From: Eurosta solidaginis
Taxonomy: Eukaryota; Arthropoda; Insecta; Diptera; Tephritidae
Assembly: GCF_040869045.1 (NCBI RefSeq)
Contig: NC_090319.1
Coordinates: forward strand, 372,635,601-372,699,600
Reading direction: 5' to 3'
DNA: 64,000 nt
The translations under genes were made by a program, and so were the position numbers. A model generated the notes under the pieces. That model searched no databases, was not told the DNA's origin, and worked only from the letters and a program-made list of their open reading frames with translations. Below, piece after piece: positions 25,246 through 35,693 of the stretch (its first letter is position 1; each line of letters starts with the position of its first letter).

Positions 25246-25665
25246 GGTTGGTATAATGGTGTGAAAGTGTTAGCGTGCGACAACATCGCGAGTTTGCGGT
25301 GGCTGGAGGAAGTGGTTAAAAACCTCCAAAGGAAAGGCACGAATGCGCGGTTTCAGGTGGTGGATAAAGCGCAAATCCCCACGGTACCAAAAGTTAAGGC
25401 ATGGATACCTTGCGTGATAAAGTCGGAGGATACACTGCGACTTCTGTAGAATCAGAATCCGAACATAACGACAAAGCATTGGAAGGTACTTACTCTATCC
25501 CGGCCTACGAAGGAAGGTCAGTTCTACATCTTACAAATAAACAAGCAGACGGAGGATATGTTGTTCACGCAGCTTGGAAAAATGTCCTTTGATTCTGGCA
25601 AAATTTACATGCGACTCAGGAAAAGAAGTCCCGACGATAAAAATTCTAACACACTAAAAATGGGC
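25246..25665 (+). pseudogene. LINE ORF1 (gag-like) C-terminal remnant
   Basis: The visible part is VLACDNIASLRWLEEVVKNL, FQVVDKAQIPTVPKVKAWIP and IKSEDTLRLL, then a stop. In the same frame follow NQNPNITTKHWKVL, QFYILQIN and SFDSGKIYMRLRKR. The spacing of the AWIP, QNP, W.VL and L.IN motifs resembles the DUF4780-type C-terminal domain found in gag-like proteins of insect LINEs, which bind RNA in the ribonucleoprotein. The premature stop near 25,449 and the missing N-terminus mark it as dead. Confidence 0.65.
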
Positions 25666-25904
25666 GAAGTCGAAAGGACTTCAAAAGCCTAAGAGAAAAC
25701 GCACAGATGGAGGTAGCAGACGTCATCATGAAGATGTTACAAGAGGACCCACATCCAAATGGAGCTGGGAGTCGCACAGAGGAACACCCGGTACAGCATT
25801 TACGAGAGGATGAAGGCGGCCTCCAATACTCTAAACCAAACGGGCAAGGAGAGGACGACGACATCATGACGAAGGTGAAGGAGGGGGACAAACAGCACAA
25901 TGGT

Positions 25905-28900
25905 GCTGCGAGTCCTACAGATAAACCTCCAACACAGTAAAGTGGCGTGGAGCGAACTCCCAAACCTTAAGGACCTTGGGTTCGTTTGACGTGGCGCTGA
26001 TCCAGGAGCCGTGGCTCGGGTGCGAGCTGTAGTAATGGTAAGGAAACAGCTGCATTTATATATGCTGCCTAATTACACTACTGAGGACCTCGTAGTCACA
26101 AGCCGCTGAGCAAAATAATCAGCAGGCATTCTGCTACATAACCCATGCGGCGGAGGTTCCACCGATGGAGTGCAAGAGGCTAGTACAGGACGAAGGGCGC
26201 AAAGGGCGGTTGGTCATAAGCGTATAGTGTAATGAATTCGTAACAAGGACGCTTATGACTGCGTATAACAAAGCTTGCCCTCTAAGAAGATTCAGAGGAA
26301 AAGCAAAGCCGCCATGGTGGAGCAATGAGCTGAGTCTTCTCAAAAGACAGGTAAAAGAAGCTAGCAAAGACCGCGGAAAGCGAAGCGTGACGTGGCGAGT
26401 ACACGGATCTACTGAGGATCTACAAGTTTCCAGGGCGAAGAGGTTCTCATGGAAAAGTTTTGTACGGACATAGAGTGCTCCAGCGAAACAGCACGGCTGA
26501 AAAAAGTCTTAGCAAGGGAAACATAGTCTAGGGACTAATAAAGAAAGAGAACGGGGAATGGTCACGCAATAATGAGGAATCCCTTGAGGTGCTCTTCGAT
26601 ACACATTTTCCATCGGGAGATGGTTTAAAAGAGCCAGCAGACAGCACTCCCACTTCGATCACGGAGGGGGTAGTGTCGGGATTGGTGACGGATACCAAGA
26701 TCAAATGGGCTGTGAAGACATTTTCTAAGTTTAAATCGCAGGGTTCAGATGGTAAATTCCCGGCCATGCTACAAGTTTCTAGTAGAGCCGTCGTGGACTG
26801 GCTTAAAATTATATTCGATGGGTGCAAAAGACTGAATCATGTACCGCACTCTTGGAGAACTGCTCGTGTAGCTTTCCTACCAAAGGCGGGGAAGATCGGT
26901 TACGTGTATCCCAAAGACTGTAGACCCATTAACTTAACATCATTTCTGCCCAAAACATTTGAGAGGCTGATAGATGTGTACATAAAGTGCAACGTGGATG
27001 AAAAGCTGCTCTCTAAAACACAACATGCGTACACCAAAGGCAAGTCGGCAGACACCGCATTGTATTGGGTGGTAATAAGCATAGAGAAAGCCTTGGAATA
27101 TAAGAAATATGCTCTAGGAGTATTCTTAGACATTGCCGGGGATTTCAACAATGTGTCTAAATGGGTGATTAATAATGGACTTAATTACATTAAAGTACAT
27201 CCAGCCTTATCCAGATGGATCGGCTGCATGTTAAATTGCAGGAAGAGTACATCACAATAGGTATTTTACGAGGCCACGAAATCAGTAGACAGGGGCACGC
27301 CGCAGGGAGGGGTGCTATCACCTCTGCTGTGGACTCTGGTCATCAACCAACTGCTCAGGCGATTCGATGAGGGACCCGTAAAACTTACGGCTTACGCAGA
27401 TGACGTTGTAATCGGCATAACTGGAAAGTGCCTTCCAAAGATAAGCTCTTTGATGGATCGGGCGCTTCGGGATATTCATACCTGGGCATCTTATTTCGGG
27501 TTGAAAGCCAACGCCGGGAAGACGGATATGGTCTTGTTTACAAAGTGGTACAAGGCCCGAAATTGGACTAGGCCTAAGTTATGAGGGGTAACCCCACAGT
27601 AAAACCTTGAACAAAATATCTAGGGATTATCAGAGACAGTAAGCTGTCATGGAAGCTCAACGTGGAGGAGCGTGAAAAAGACCTCAACGGCACTTTATGC
27701 ATGTAAAAGAATGCTGGGGTGTACATGGGACTTATCGCCCTATCTTTCTCATTGGGTTTTTACAGCAATTGTAAGCCCTATTCTATATTATGGAGACCTT
27801 GTTTGGTGGAAAGCCACACAAAAAACAACCTACCTCAAAAAATTAGAGGGGGTATGCAGACTATCAATGCTTAGCATTACGGGAGCCCTGAAAACAACCC
27901 CGACGGCTGCACTGTATGGTATTGTGCACATTCTACCTGTAGGCCTGGTAGCAAAGAACATAGCGTTAACAACTGCAACCAGGCTCGGTGCCTCGTGGCA
28001 GCTTTACCGCCGACCATACGGCCATAGCAGTATACCGTCATCAATAACAAGACGAAAAGACTAACTGATTCCCTATCTGCGCTTCGAGGGAGATCTTAAG
28101 GCCACTATAGAGGTGAACGGTTGGCGCAGGGGTGCTCAAATGGCGGACGAGGCGATACATGTGTACACAGATGGTTCCAAAGTAGTGGAAGGAGTGGGTT
28201 CTGCGGTTTACTGTGCTGATCGGGAAATAAACAGATCATACAGGCTGCTGGATTACTGTAGCGTTTTCCAAGCGGAACTATTAGCCGTAACCAAAGCAGT
28301 AGAAACACTGGAAAAGCATAGGTTAAGCTGCAACCGTGTTAACTTTTATATTGACAGTCAAGCAGCAATTAAGGCAATAATCTCGTATAGCACGGCATCA
28401 AAATGCGTGCAAGCAGTCTTTGGGGAGAACCGGGACAGGGAGAAGCATACATCTATATAGGGCCCCAGGGCATATGAGAAAAGATTGGAGTGAAAAAGCG
28501 CATGAATTAGATAAAAAGGGCGCATCCCTTGAAGCTTGTTCCGTATACGTCCCAATTAGACTAGGCGAGATTAAGCGAAGGCGAGAAGTGCACATGATCG
28601 GCCAAGCGGGAAAAGCAAGGATTCAAGCTGGGCTGTAAAATGTCGAAGATCATGTGTAGGTCTTACAACCCTAGACTTACAAAATTGCTTCCATCATTAA
28701 AGAGAGGACTGTAGACTCATGACAGGTATTCTGACTTGACACTGCCTTCTGGCGTCACATACCTTTAAATTAGGCTTGGTCAATGATAGCAGATGTAGGA
28801 AGTTCGGGTTGGAGGAGGAAACGATCGAGCACGTTCTGTGCTAATGCCCTGAGCTTGCCAGGCTAAGACTCCAGCTATTAGGAGTGATACAGCTGTCATA

Positions 28901-28960
28901 TCTAGAAGCAGCAAGTGGCGTAAGCCCTAGTAGTCCTTCTAGTATTTGCTGAGAGGAAGG
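25905..28960 (+). pseudogene. LINE ORF2 remnant: EN, RT, RNase H
   Basis: Endonuclease pieces: VLQINLQHSKVAWSEL (25,912) and VALIQEPWLG (about 26,000), then KACPLRRFRGKAKPPWW (26,270), with the middle deleted. RT: KSQGSDGKFPAM, WRTARVAFLPKAGK, DCRPINLTSFLPKTFERLID, QHAYTKGKSADTAL, FLDIAGDFNNV (catalytic Asp kept), GTPQGGVLSPLLW and LTAYADDVVIG (catalytic YADD at about 27,395). RNase H: IHVYTDGSK (Asp), FQAELLAVTKAVE (Glu) and FYIDSQAAIKAI (Asp), 28,155-28,380. RT to RNase H stays in one frame apart from an in-frame TAG at 27,258, a stop at 27,582, compensating shifts around 27,585-27,672 and a stop near 28,062. The RT start lacks its N-terminal part. Decay is moderate, suggesting a middle-aged insertion. 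Confidence 0.88.
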
Positions 28961-29109
28961 AGTTATTTTATAATATAGGTCCTGGTTTTTGATAGGTTTT
29001 TTAGTTTGGTCATTAAAACAACTTCTGGTAACACTACGCACTCGTTCAGTCTATGTGAGGTCCTCATTAACCGGCCAGTTCAACCTAACCTAAACTAATC
29101 TAATCTATT

Positions 29110-29565
29110 TCAGGGTCATTAAAAAAAAAGTTTTTCAAGGAAGTACTTGATCCTCCTTTTTTAAGAACTCCACTATATACTTCCTTCTGTTTATCACTCT
29201 GTGCTTATCTCCGCGCCTGCGAGAATTTTGGAATTTGCTGGGGCTATTTAAAGATCATTTTCTGAACGATATCGTTATTTTTTTTGTTCAAGATCATATC
29301 TTGGCACATAGTGTGGTCTGGGACGCGGATTTAGGCTAGTTTTACGAATATGTGAAAGATGAACAGACGTTTAAATCCACAACAAATTAACGCCTTATTA
29401 ACACTTAACGAAAGATATTGGTTATGTCAGCCCATTCAAGTTCGAGGAGTATTGTTGCTCAGAAATTCCTGCACTTCTCCCAACTCTGGCTTTTTGGCCG
29501 TAGACTACAGAAACAGATACAACTAATTAAGTACCCTTTGTATTTTTGTGTATTTATTCACTAAC
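29110..29565 (+). repeat. Duplicated block, copy 1 (left half)
   Basis: It matches 32,303-32,727 nearly base for base over long stretches, for example ggctagttttacgaatatgt, then aagatgaacagacgtttaaa, then ttcctgcacttctcccaact. It begins with a 'gggtcattaaaaaaaaa' run and cctccttttttaag. The block is split here by PAC-family copy B. It contains no gene. Confidence 0.88.
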
Positions 29566-30472
29566 AAATAAAGAAGTCTAAGTTCGGGCGAAACCGAACA
29601 TTACATACCCAGCTGTACACTTGAAATGCGTTTGTTGTTTGTTTTGTGTGCTTAATAGTGTTACAAGGTTACGCAATAATAGATACATATACATATGGTT
29701 CTATTCTGAACTATTTTTTCTTCGAGTTCCGAAACATAGAAAATTGCTTGGTCATAAAAGGGGCGGTGCCAGGCCAATTTTTTAAAATTTGAAGTTTTTC
29801 CTATTTATTGATATAAATCCACTTGGGAAATGAAATTCCATTGATATAAAGCCCTTTTTTGCAAAGATATAGCATATTTTATTCGTCCACGACCCTTTTA
29901 AAAATCTTGTATATAAAAGTGGGCGTGGTCCTTAACTGATTTCGTTAATTTTTCTTCAAAGCATTCTTTATAGTAAAGGCAACCTCTCTGCCGAATTTCG
30001 TTACGATAGGCTTAACGATTTTTGATTTATGATTAATAATATTTGTAAAATTGATTTTATCACAAGTGGGCGGTGCCACGCCCATTTTAAACATCAGTGC
30101 ACACGTCAAATTTCAACATTCTAGTATATTATTTACTAAATAATCAAGTTTGTTTGTGTTTTCCAAAATGTTATATATATAAAAAGGGCGTGGCTATCAT
30201 CTGATTTCGCTCATTTTCAATACCAATCTATTCTGGATCCAGATAAGCTCGTGTTACAAATTTGGTAAAGATATCTCAATATTTACTCAAGTTATCGTGT
30301 TAAAGGACAGACGTACGGACGGGCGGACATGGCTCAATAAAATTTTTTTTCGATACTGATGATTTTGATATGTGGAAATCTATATCTATCTCGATTCCTT
30401 TATACCTGTACAACCAACTGTTATACGATTAAATTCATAATACCCTGTGTACAAGTACAGCGAGGTATAAAA
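29566..30472 (+). mobile_element. PAC-family copy B (short subfamily, about 0.9 kb)
   Basis: It begins acaaataaagaagtctaag and gttcgggcgaaaccgaac, then tacccagctgtaca. It ends gtgtacaagtacagcgaggtataaa, with the gggcgtgg and gtgccacgccc boxes and the gacgtacggacgggcggaca tract between. It lacks the 130-bp tandem array. The homologous block at 32.73 kb is uninterrupted (cactaaaaatacagtag), giving an empty site. An aaata repeat flanks the insert, but A-richness leaves the ends uncertain by a few bases. Confidence 0.85.
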
Positions 30473-30690
30473 ATAAATTCATTATACACATATCAATTCG
30501 ATAACACAATTCAACTGTGCAAATATACATACATATATATAAACAAACAATTACTAGGAAATGTTCTTTTAAAAAGGTATAGCAAAATGTTTTGTCAAAG
30601 CCACGTCAATCTCATTTCGCTGGTATATGCGTCAATTATTTCTGTTTGTTTACCTAATTAAAAACTTTCATTATACTTATTAATTAAATA
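30473..30690 (+). repeat. Duplicated block, copy 1 (right half)
   Basis: It matches 32,733-32,936: caattcgataacacaattca, atatacatacatatatataa and tagcaaaatgttttgtcaaa. It continues the block broken by copy B and fades after attaattaaat near 30,690. Confidence 0.85.
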
Positions 30691-31784
30691 GGCTTATTAG
30701 GCTCCTATATCAGAAAATGTATATGGCACTTTCACCCAAAAATTTACACACGCTATAATTGATCGAGGCGGCCGCTGCACAGTGGCATTTTTGCATGATT
30801 AATAACTCACTGAAAAGTGAATATATTTCATTCAAACCAAGTCTATATGTTTGTGTGCCTGACCCCCTTTCAGTGAGGATAGGCGAAGGGGAGGGGGCTT
30901 TGGGGGGTTTGACCCACCCTCCAAAAATTTTGAATTTACCCCAAACAAAAACGTTCTTGTATCCTTATCTTGTTCTTTTGTTCACAATTGAACATACCTA
31001 TATTTAAATTTCTCAAACCATGAAGGAAACTTTCCAAAATAATTAACTTTGGTGTAATTCAATTGAATCCGTCTCATACAAAGTTTGATAAAAAAATTCG
31101 AACTTTACTGCAGCATTAATCATACAATTCCTCATCTCTATTTACTCCCTCCCTAAAAGAGTACACACGTGGTCTAAAACGGCTTTATCCTTTTGCTTTT
31201 GGCCACGTTCCGCAACCAACACCTCATACAACTCCCTCTTTGTGATCGTCATTGTATCAAATGGGGGACCTACGGTGATGAAGAATTGTTTGAGTTATAT
31301 ACAATAATATTGAACTATTCTAGAAATTCAAAAATTATTGTGGTACAGCGTGGTTCAAAATTTGGGCAGGCTTTCCTTTTCACGGTTTTATATATTTTCA
31401 GCACAAAAATAACACACATTAAAAAACTCATAATTTCGTAAAAAATACTCAACCAAAAAACTTTTGAACACATGCAAAATAATATAATTACATGTAGATT
31501 TTAAATAACCAAAAAATATTTTAGAGTTTGTTTCACCACAAAGTTTTATTTAATTTTAAACCACGCGTTATTTCACTTCTGTAAATTGTACTACTTAGAG
31601 CGTTATCAACAACTCACAGTTTAACAGCAGATTTTTCAATGAAGAACAATAATTATAAGAAATGATAATTATTGTTATATACTGTGGACATTTGAAAAAC
31701 AAACTGCATTCAAATTTCAAATTTCAAAAAAAAAAAAATTGTTTGAAAATTTTTACTTTTTCGCGTCTAAACCAAGCAAAAAAG
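30691..31784. other. Unassigned spacer, 1.1 kb
   Basis: No recognisable gene or repeat is found. Short open frames at 30,759, 31,193 and elsewhere lack domains and composition typical of coding DNA. G-runs near 30,880-30,915 are noted but unexplained. Confidence 0.45.
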
Positions 31785-31950
31785 CTACTGTGCGCCGTGG
31801 TGTTACAGTAGCATGCTCCGCCTTCCACCCCCGGGGGGGGGGTGTTATTCTCATCGGCGACGCCTCTCGGAAGTGTTCATCATACACTCCGAATGTATTT
31901 CTGCCATGTAAAGCTCCTCAGTGAAAACCAACGGTTCGTTTTAACCTTAA
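31785..31950 (+). repeat. SINE fragment (tRNA-Gly-like), internally deleted
   Basis: A tRNA-like head (gtgcgccgtggtgttacagt, then agcatgctccgcct) jumps after a ccccgggggggggg tract to the body (cgacgcctctcggaagtgtt, then actccgaatgtatttctgcc). The same SINE-to-ttccgaatatcgaatcaccc junction exists at 13.88 kb. Confidence 0.72.
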
Positions 31951-32302
31951 AATTCCGAATATCGAATCACCCAGGTTTCTGACTTCGGTAAACCGATTTG
32001 AAAGACTATTAAAGGGCCGTTTCGGGATTATTTGAGGAACCTTTTCGGGAGTATTTCAAATTTTACTAAAACTATTTCTGGACCGTTTAGAGACTGTGTT
32101 CGAGAACTTCTCGAGGCTGTTTCGGATCTGTTTCTGGATTGTTTTCGTAATAATATCGTCGAGACTTTTTGGGAACTAACTCCATATAGTTTCAAGATTT
32201 TTTTCGAAAGTATTTCACGGTTGTTTAGTGAATATATTCGGAAGAACAGCCACCGAATATTTTTTAACCTTCGCCGGATCTGTTCATTGTTTTCGGAACT
32301 AT
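31951..32302 (+). repeat. Degenerate 'gtttcgg' minisatellite block
   Basis: Imperfect units of about 18-25 bases with the core tttcgggattatttgag or ctgtttcggatctgtttct. It follows the SINE as at 13.9 kb. The apparent 94-codon frame is translation of repeats. Confidence 0.6.
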
Positions 32303-32936
32303 TTCAAGATCATTAAAAAAAAAAAACAGTATTTCAGGGGAGTATTGGATCCTCCTTTTTTAAGGACTCCACTCTATTCTTCCTTTTGTTTATCACCGTG
32401 TACTTATATTCACGACCTTGAGTATTTTGCCATTTTCTGGACGATCTCGCAAATAGTGCGGTGTGGGACGCGTATTTAGGCTAGTTTTACGAATATGTGA
32501 AAGATGAACAGACGTTTAAATCCACAACAAATTAACGCCTTATTAACACTTAACGAAAGATATTGATTATGTCAGCCCATTCAAGTTCGAGCAGTATTGT
32601 TGCTCAGAAATTCCTGCACTTCTCCCAACTCTGGCTTTTTGGCCGCATTAAATAGAAACTATTAGCAGTTTGGAGACAGATAAAACTAATTAAGTACCCT
32701 TTGTATTTTTCTGTATTTATTCACTAAAAATACAGTAGTTGTACACATACCAATTCGATAACACAATTCAACTGTGCAAATATACATACATATATATAAA
32801 CAAACAATTACTAGGAAATTTTCTTTTGAAAAAGTATAGCAAAATGTTTTGTCAAAGCCGCGTTTATTTAATTTCGTTGGTATATGCGTCACTTAATTCT
32901 GCTTCTTTACCTAATATTATAGTTATTAATTAAATT
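32303..32936 (+). repeat. Duplicated block, copy 2 (uninterrupted)
   Basis: It is homologous to 29,110-29,565 plus 30,473-30,690, with no insert at 32,728-32,732. It therefore records the state before PAC-family copy B arrived. It ends at attaattaaatt, where a SINE begins. Confidence 0.88.
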
Positions 32937-33299
32937 GGCGGCCACCGTGGTGTGCTGGTAGCGTGCTCCGCCTACCAAACCGAATGCCCTGGGTTCACAC
33001 CCCGGGCAAAGCAACATCAAAATTTTAGAAATGTTTTTCAATTAGAAGAAAATTTTTTTAAGCGGGGTCGCCCCTCGGCGGTGTTTGGCAAGCACTCCTA
33101 GTGTTTTTCTGCCATGAAAAGCTCTCAGTGAAAACTCGTCTGCCTTGCAGATGCCGTTCGGAGTCGGCGTAAAAGCATGAAGATGTCGTCCTGCCAATTA
33201 GTAGGAAAAATTAAAAGAAGCACGACGCAAATTGGAAGATAAGCTCGACCTAAAATCTCTTCCGAGGTTATCGCGCCTGGCATTTATTTATATATTTTG
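32937..33299 (+). mobile_element. SINE, tRNA-Gly-like, near full length
   Basis: The head reads ggcggccaccgtggtgtgct, ggtagcgtgctccgcc, then the B-box region gggttcacacccc. The overall order resembles a tRNA-Gly gene. The body follows (agcggggtcgcccctcgg, tggcaagcactcctagtg, gatgccgttcggagtcgg) and ends tatcgcgcctggcatttatt. It ends about 140 bases before the TATA box of the protease homologue. No exact target duplication could be read. Confidence 0.87.
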
Positions 33300-33440
33300 T
33301 TTATAATCGACCGAGTGAAAACAAACAAGATTTTTTATTGTATAGCCTTGACTTCAATTAAGATGTATTGTTGTTATTTATAATTCCTGGAATTTTGCTG
33401 AAAGCTGTTGATTAATTTTAATTCACATTGCTCAATTAGG

Positions 33441-33449
33441 TATAAATAG
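33441..33449 (+). promoter_or_regulatory. TATA box of the protease homologue gene
   Basis: The sequence tataaatag lies about 70 bases before the ATG at 33,513. A start site about 30 bases downstream (near 33,470) would leave a leader of about 40 bases. The SINE upstream leaves only about 140 bases of unique DNA before the box. Confidence 0.7.
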
Positions 33450-33512
33450 GGCCCACAAAATTAATCTCGTTGTCTTTGTACTTAAAAAGTGAAGTGAAGT
33501 TCTTTAAATAAA

Positions 33513-34268
33513 ATGAATTCTCGCAATCTTTTCGCGATTCTTTTTGTCGTTCTACCCTTCTTTTTATCCTGCACCAATGCGCAATTTCGCGTTATAAAAG
33601 GAAAAGATATAGAAATAAAGGACAGCGCACATTCGGTTTCAATATTTGAGGGGTACGAGTATCTTTGCGGTGGTTCCCTAATCTCTATGAGGTCGGTGAT
33701 AACCGTTGCGCATTGCATAATCGAGAAACAATATAAAGTGCTCACCGTTCTAGCTGGGGTAGCCGATATAAGAAGTATAAGAACAGGACGGGGTCAAAGA
33801 AAACGAAAGGAGCATGTATTTATTGGTGATGAGTATAATCCAATGACACTATATATGGATATAGCTTTGATTATAGTGCATGGCGAATTTGTACAGGAGG
33901 TTGGGGAAGTAACGCATGCACCGCTTTGCAATTTCGAATTACAACCGGGCATGAAGATGCAAGTTAATGGATGGGGTTCGGTAACTTTAGGTGAAAAGGC
34001 TGCTAATCCTCTTCTCACTACTACTAAAATGCCTGTAATACATAAGGATAAATGCCAGAAACATTTTGGTTTATTGCCAAGCACAATCATTTGTGGTGGA
34101 TGTAGTGGAAGTACTCTGAGTGATGCAGATATTGGAGCAGGGGCACTTGTGCGTGACCATCTTTGTGCGGTGGCACACGGTGGTTCTAATATGTTAAAAG
34201 TTCCGAATTTATTTACAGATCTGTCGGATGACAATGTTAGAAGATTTATAAGAGACAATATGGCTTAG
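33513..34268 (+). CDS. Secreted serine protease homologue (catalytic Ser lost)
   Basis: 251 residues, single exon. Residues 1-23 form a signal peptide (hydrophobic FAILFVVLPFFLSC, cleavage after TNA). An activation-like R26/VIKG replaces the usual IVGG. The chymotrypsin fold is marked by LCGGSLIS, VITVAHC with His67, MDIALI with Asp116 and VNGWGS. Where an active protease has GDSGGP this protein reads ADIGAGALV, so the nucleophile Ser is Ile207. It should therefore be a non-catalytic homologue that binds or regulates rather than cuts. Cys52-Cys68 and later Cys181, 194, 197 and 218 fit disulfides of the fold. Length matches a single-domain S1A protein without a clip domain. A TATA box and two AATAAA signals frame the gene, so it looks intact. 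The ortholog cannot be named. Confidence 0.9.
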   Translation: MNSRNLFAILFVVLPFFLSCTNAQFRVIKGKDIEIKDSAHSVSIFEGYEYLCGGSLISMRSVITVAHCIIEKQYKVLTVLAGVADIRSIRTGRGQRKRKEHVFIGDEYNPMTLYMDIALIIVHGEFVQEVGEVTHAPLCNFELQPGMKMQVNGWGSVTLGEKAANPLLTTTKMPVIHKDKCQKHFGLLPSTIICGGCSGSTLSDADIGAGALVRDHLCAVAHGGSNMLKVPNLFTDLSDDNVRRFIRDNMA

Positions 34269-34480
34269 AAAATTTGAGATTTTGAGTGGAATATCACCCT
34301 TACTCGACAGAACAACGAATTTCGAAAAATTTTGAGATAGGTAGTTTTCGAAACAGCAGTTGAGATATGGTGACATTCCATTCAACAGTTCAACTAGCGA
34401 TATTTGTTATATATATCATGTATAAATAAATTGTTAATTGTTATTATTGTTGCAAATAAATATTATTGATTGTATGCATT
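34269..34480 (+). other. 3' untranslated region of the protease homologue
   Basis: After the TAG the sequence is AT-rich. AATAAA occurs at 34,425-34,430 and 34,455-34,460, which could end the transcript about 170-210 bases after the stop. Confidence 0.55.
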
Positions 34481-34639
34481 GAAAGTGGTACGTATGTAAA
34501 TGCCTTAAATTGTGAGACCAAAGTTTGAGCACTACATGAGATATAAAGAAAATTACGGAACAAATACTTTGAGGCCATGGCCAACTCCGTGTAAAACAGC
34601 TGATCCAACCAACTCTATGGAAGTCAACTTAATCCAACG
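34481..34639. other. Unassigned spacer
   Basis: Nothing recognised between the 3' end of the protease gene and the dispersed repeat. Confidence 0.4.
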
Positions 34640-34848
34640 AGGCCGTGGCTGCTGTTGACAATGTAACAGTTTTAATTGCGCCTGTTAAGCTTAAGTGGAT
34701 GAGAAAAAGTATGCCCATTTTAAATATTCTCTTATAACCAGTATACAAGGTATTATAAAGAAGCAATCTGGTAAACGACAGACTTTGGTAAAAAACAGAC
34801 TTCTTATTGTATATGGAAAATCCTTCACTGATATTACTGAGTCGATAC
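34640..34848 (+). repeat. Dispersed repeat, copy 2
   Basis: It is homologous to 16,533-16,715, with the same block order and a small insertion (aggtattataaagaag) after the cagtatacaa phrase. Confidence 0.7.
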
Positions 34849-35693
34849 AATTAGTTTTCTTCTAACTGTGACAGTTGAAGGCCAACAAAGGAACCATATT
34901 GGCCGTTGGCATTTGACCGTTGAAGCGGCTCAAACGCAACCCCTGAATGGTTAACCAAGAAAGAGAGACATAGCGCTCAAAGTAGCGGCGTCAATTATGA
35001 AAAGCTTGTGAAAAATAAGCAGCTAACGCACTAACGCCCAGCAGAAGCTTTCCCTCTCCCCCTCTTCTGATAACATAGAAATTAACATCGACAGCGCGTC
35101 GTGCAAATTACTAAATCGGCTTAAAATTTTACATTATAATAGCTCATGAGACGAGCAACGTTGACATACATATACCCAAGAAAAAAAAAATTAGTAATAA
35201 TATTTAACTGGTTAGCTGTATCTTATTTTAGAGGGTAAGCGAAGGGGTGCGAAGAAATTGTCATGTGTGTTCATTATTATTCGGTAAAAGAGTAAAAGTA
35301 AATGTTGTGGAAAATGTAAAGCAGGTAATAATTAGATTAGAAAACTTTTTGACGTTCACTTATTTTACTTTTATGGACTTATTTGGTTTTCATTTTTTGT
35401 GTTGTTTGTTCATTTTCAGTTGTGCCAATGTCAGTTGCATATAAATATGTTTTTGGGTTAACGTTTGTGCATCAGTGATGATAATCATGGTATATTTGTA
35501 CTTTTTTAGTACATTTCGCTTCCCGAGAGTACGTTGGTACTACATTGACATATTGGTACATTTTTGTAAAATACAGCACTACACTTGAAGTCATTTGCAA
35601 AGCAGCTATAAATGTACAAACAAATTTTTTAATTTTTCGAAGAAAATATATAGCTATGTTGTTTTGTTGCCGAGAACAATTTGCCATTTGCAT
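34849..35693. other. Unassigned spacer, possibly hAT 5' region
   Basis: No domain is recognised. Because the hAT transposase begins at 35,694 without a BED zinc finger, this stretch may hold degraded upstream parts of that element. Confidence 0.35.

Larger units (their letters stand above)
25246..29102 (+). mobile_element. Decayed RNase H-bearing LINE (R1/LOA/I group)
   Basis: Order of parts: ORF1 C-terminus, endonuclease remnants, reverse transcriptase with YADD, RNase H, a CCHC-like C-terminal motif (KFGLEEETIEHVLC then CPELARLRLQ) and a 3' end reading cagttcaacctaacctaa. The element is 5'-truncated (ORF1 enters mid-protein), and most of the endonuclease has been deleted. An RNase H domain after RT and the VLQINLQHSK endonuclease start place it in the R1/LOA/I super-group; LOA-like is my preferred guess. 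Non-LTR elements of this kind replicate by target-primed reverse transcription. This copy cannot move itself. Confidence 0.9.

Noticed and set aside
25646..25963. 105-codon minus-strand frame in the LINE
   Set aside because: Antisense to the ORF1/EN linker region; no domain.
32937..33020. Genuine tRNA-Gly gene
   Set aside because: Only the promoter-like head resembles tRNA. The acceptor stem does not pair and a SINE body follows.
33794..34258. 154-codon antisense frame over the protease homologue
   Set aside because: Shadow of a well-supported gene on the other strand.
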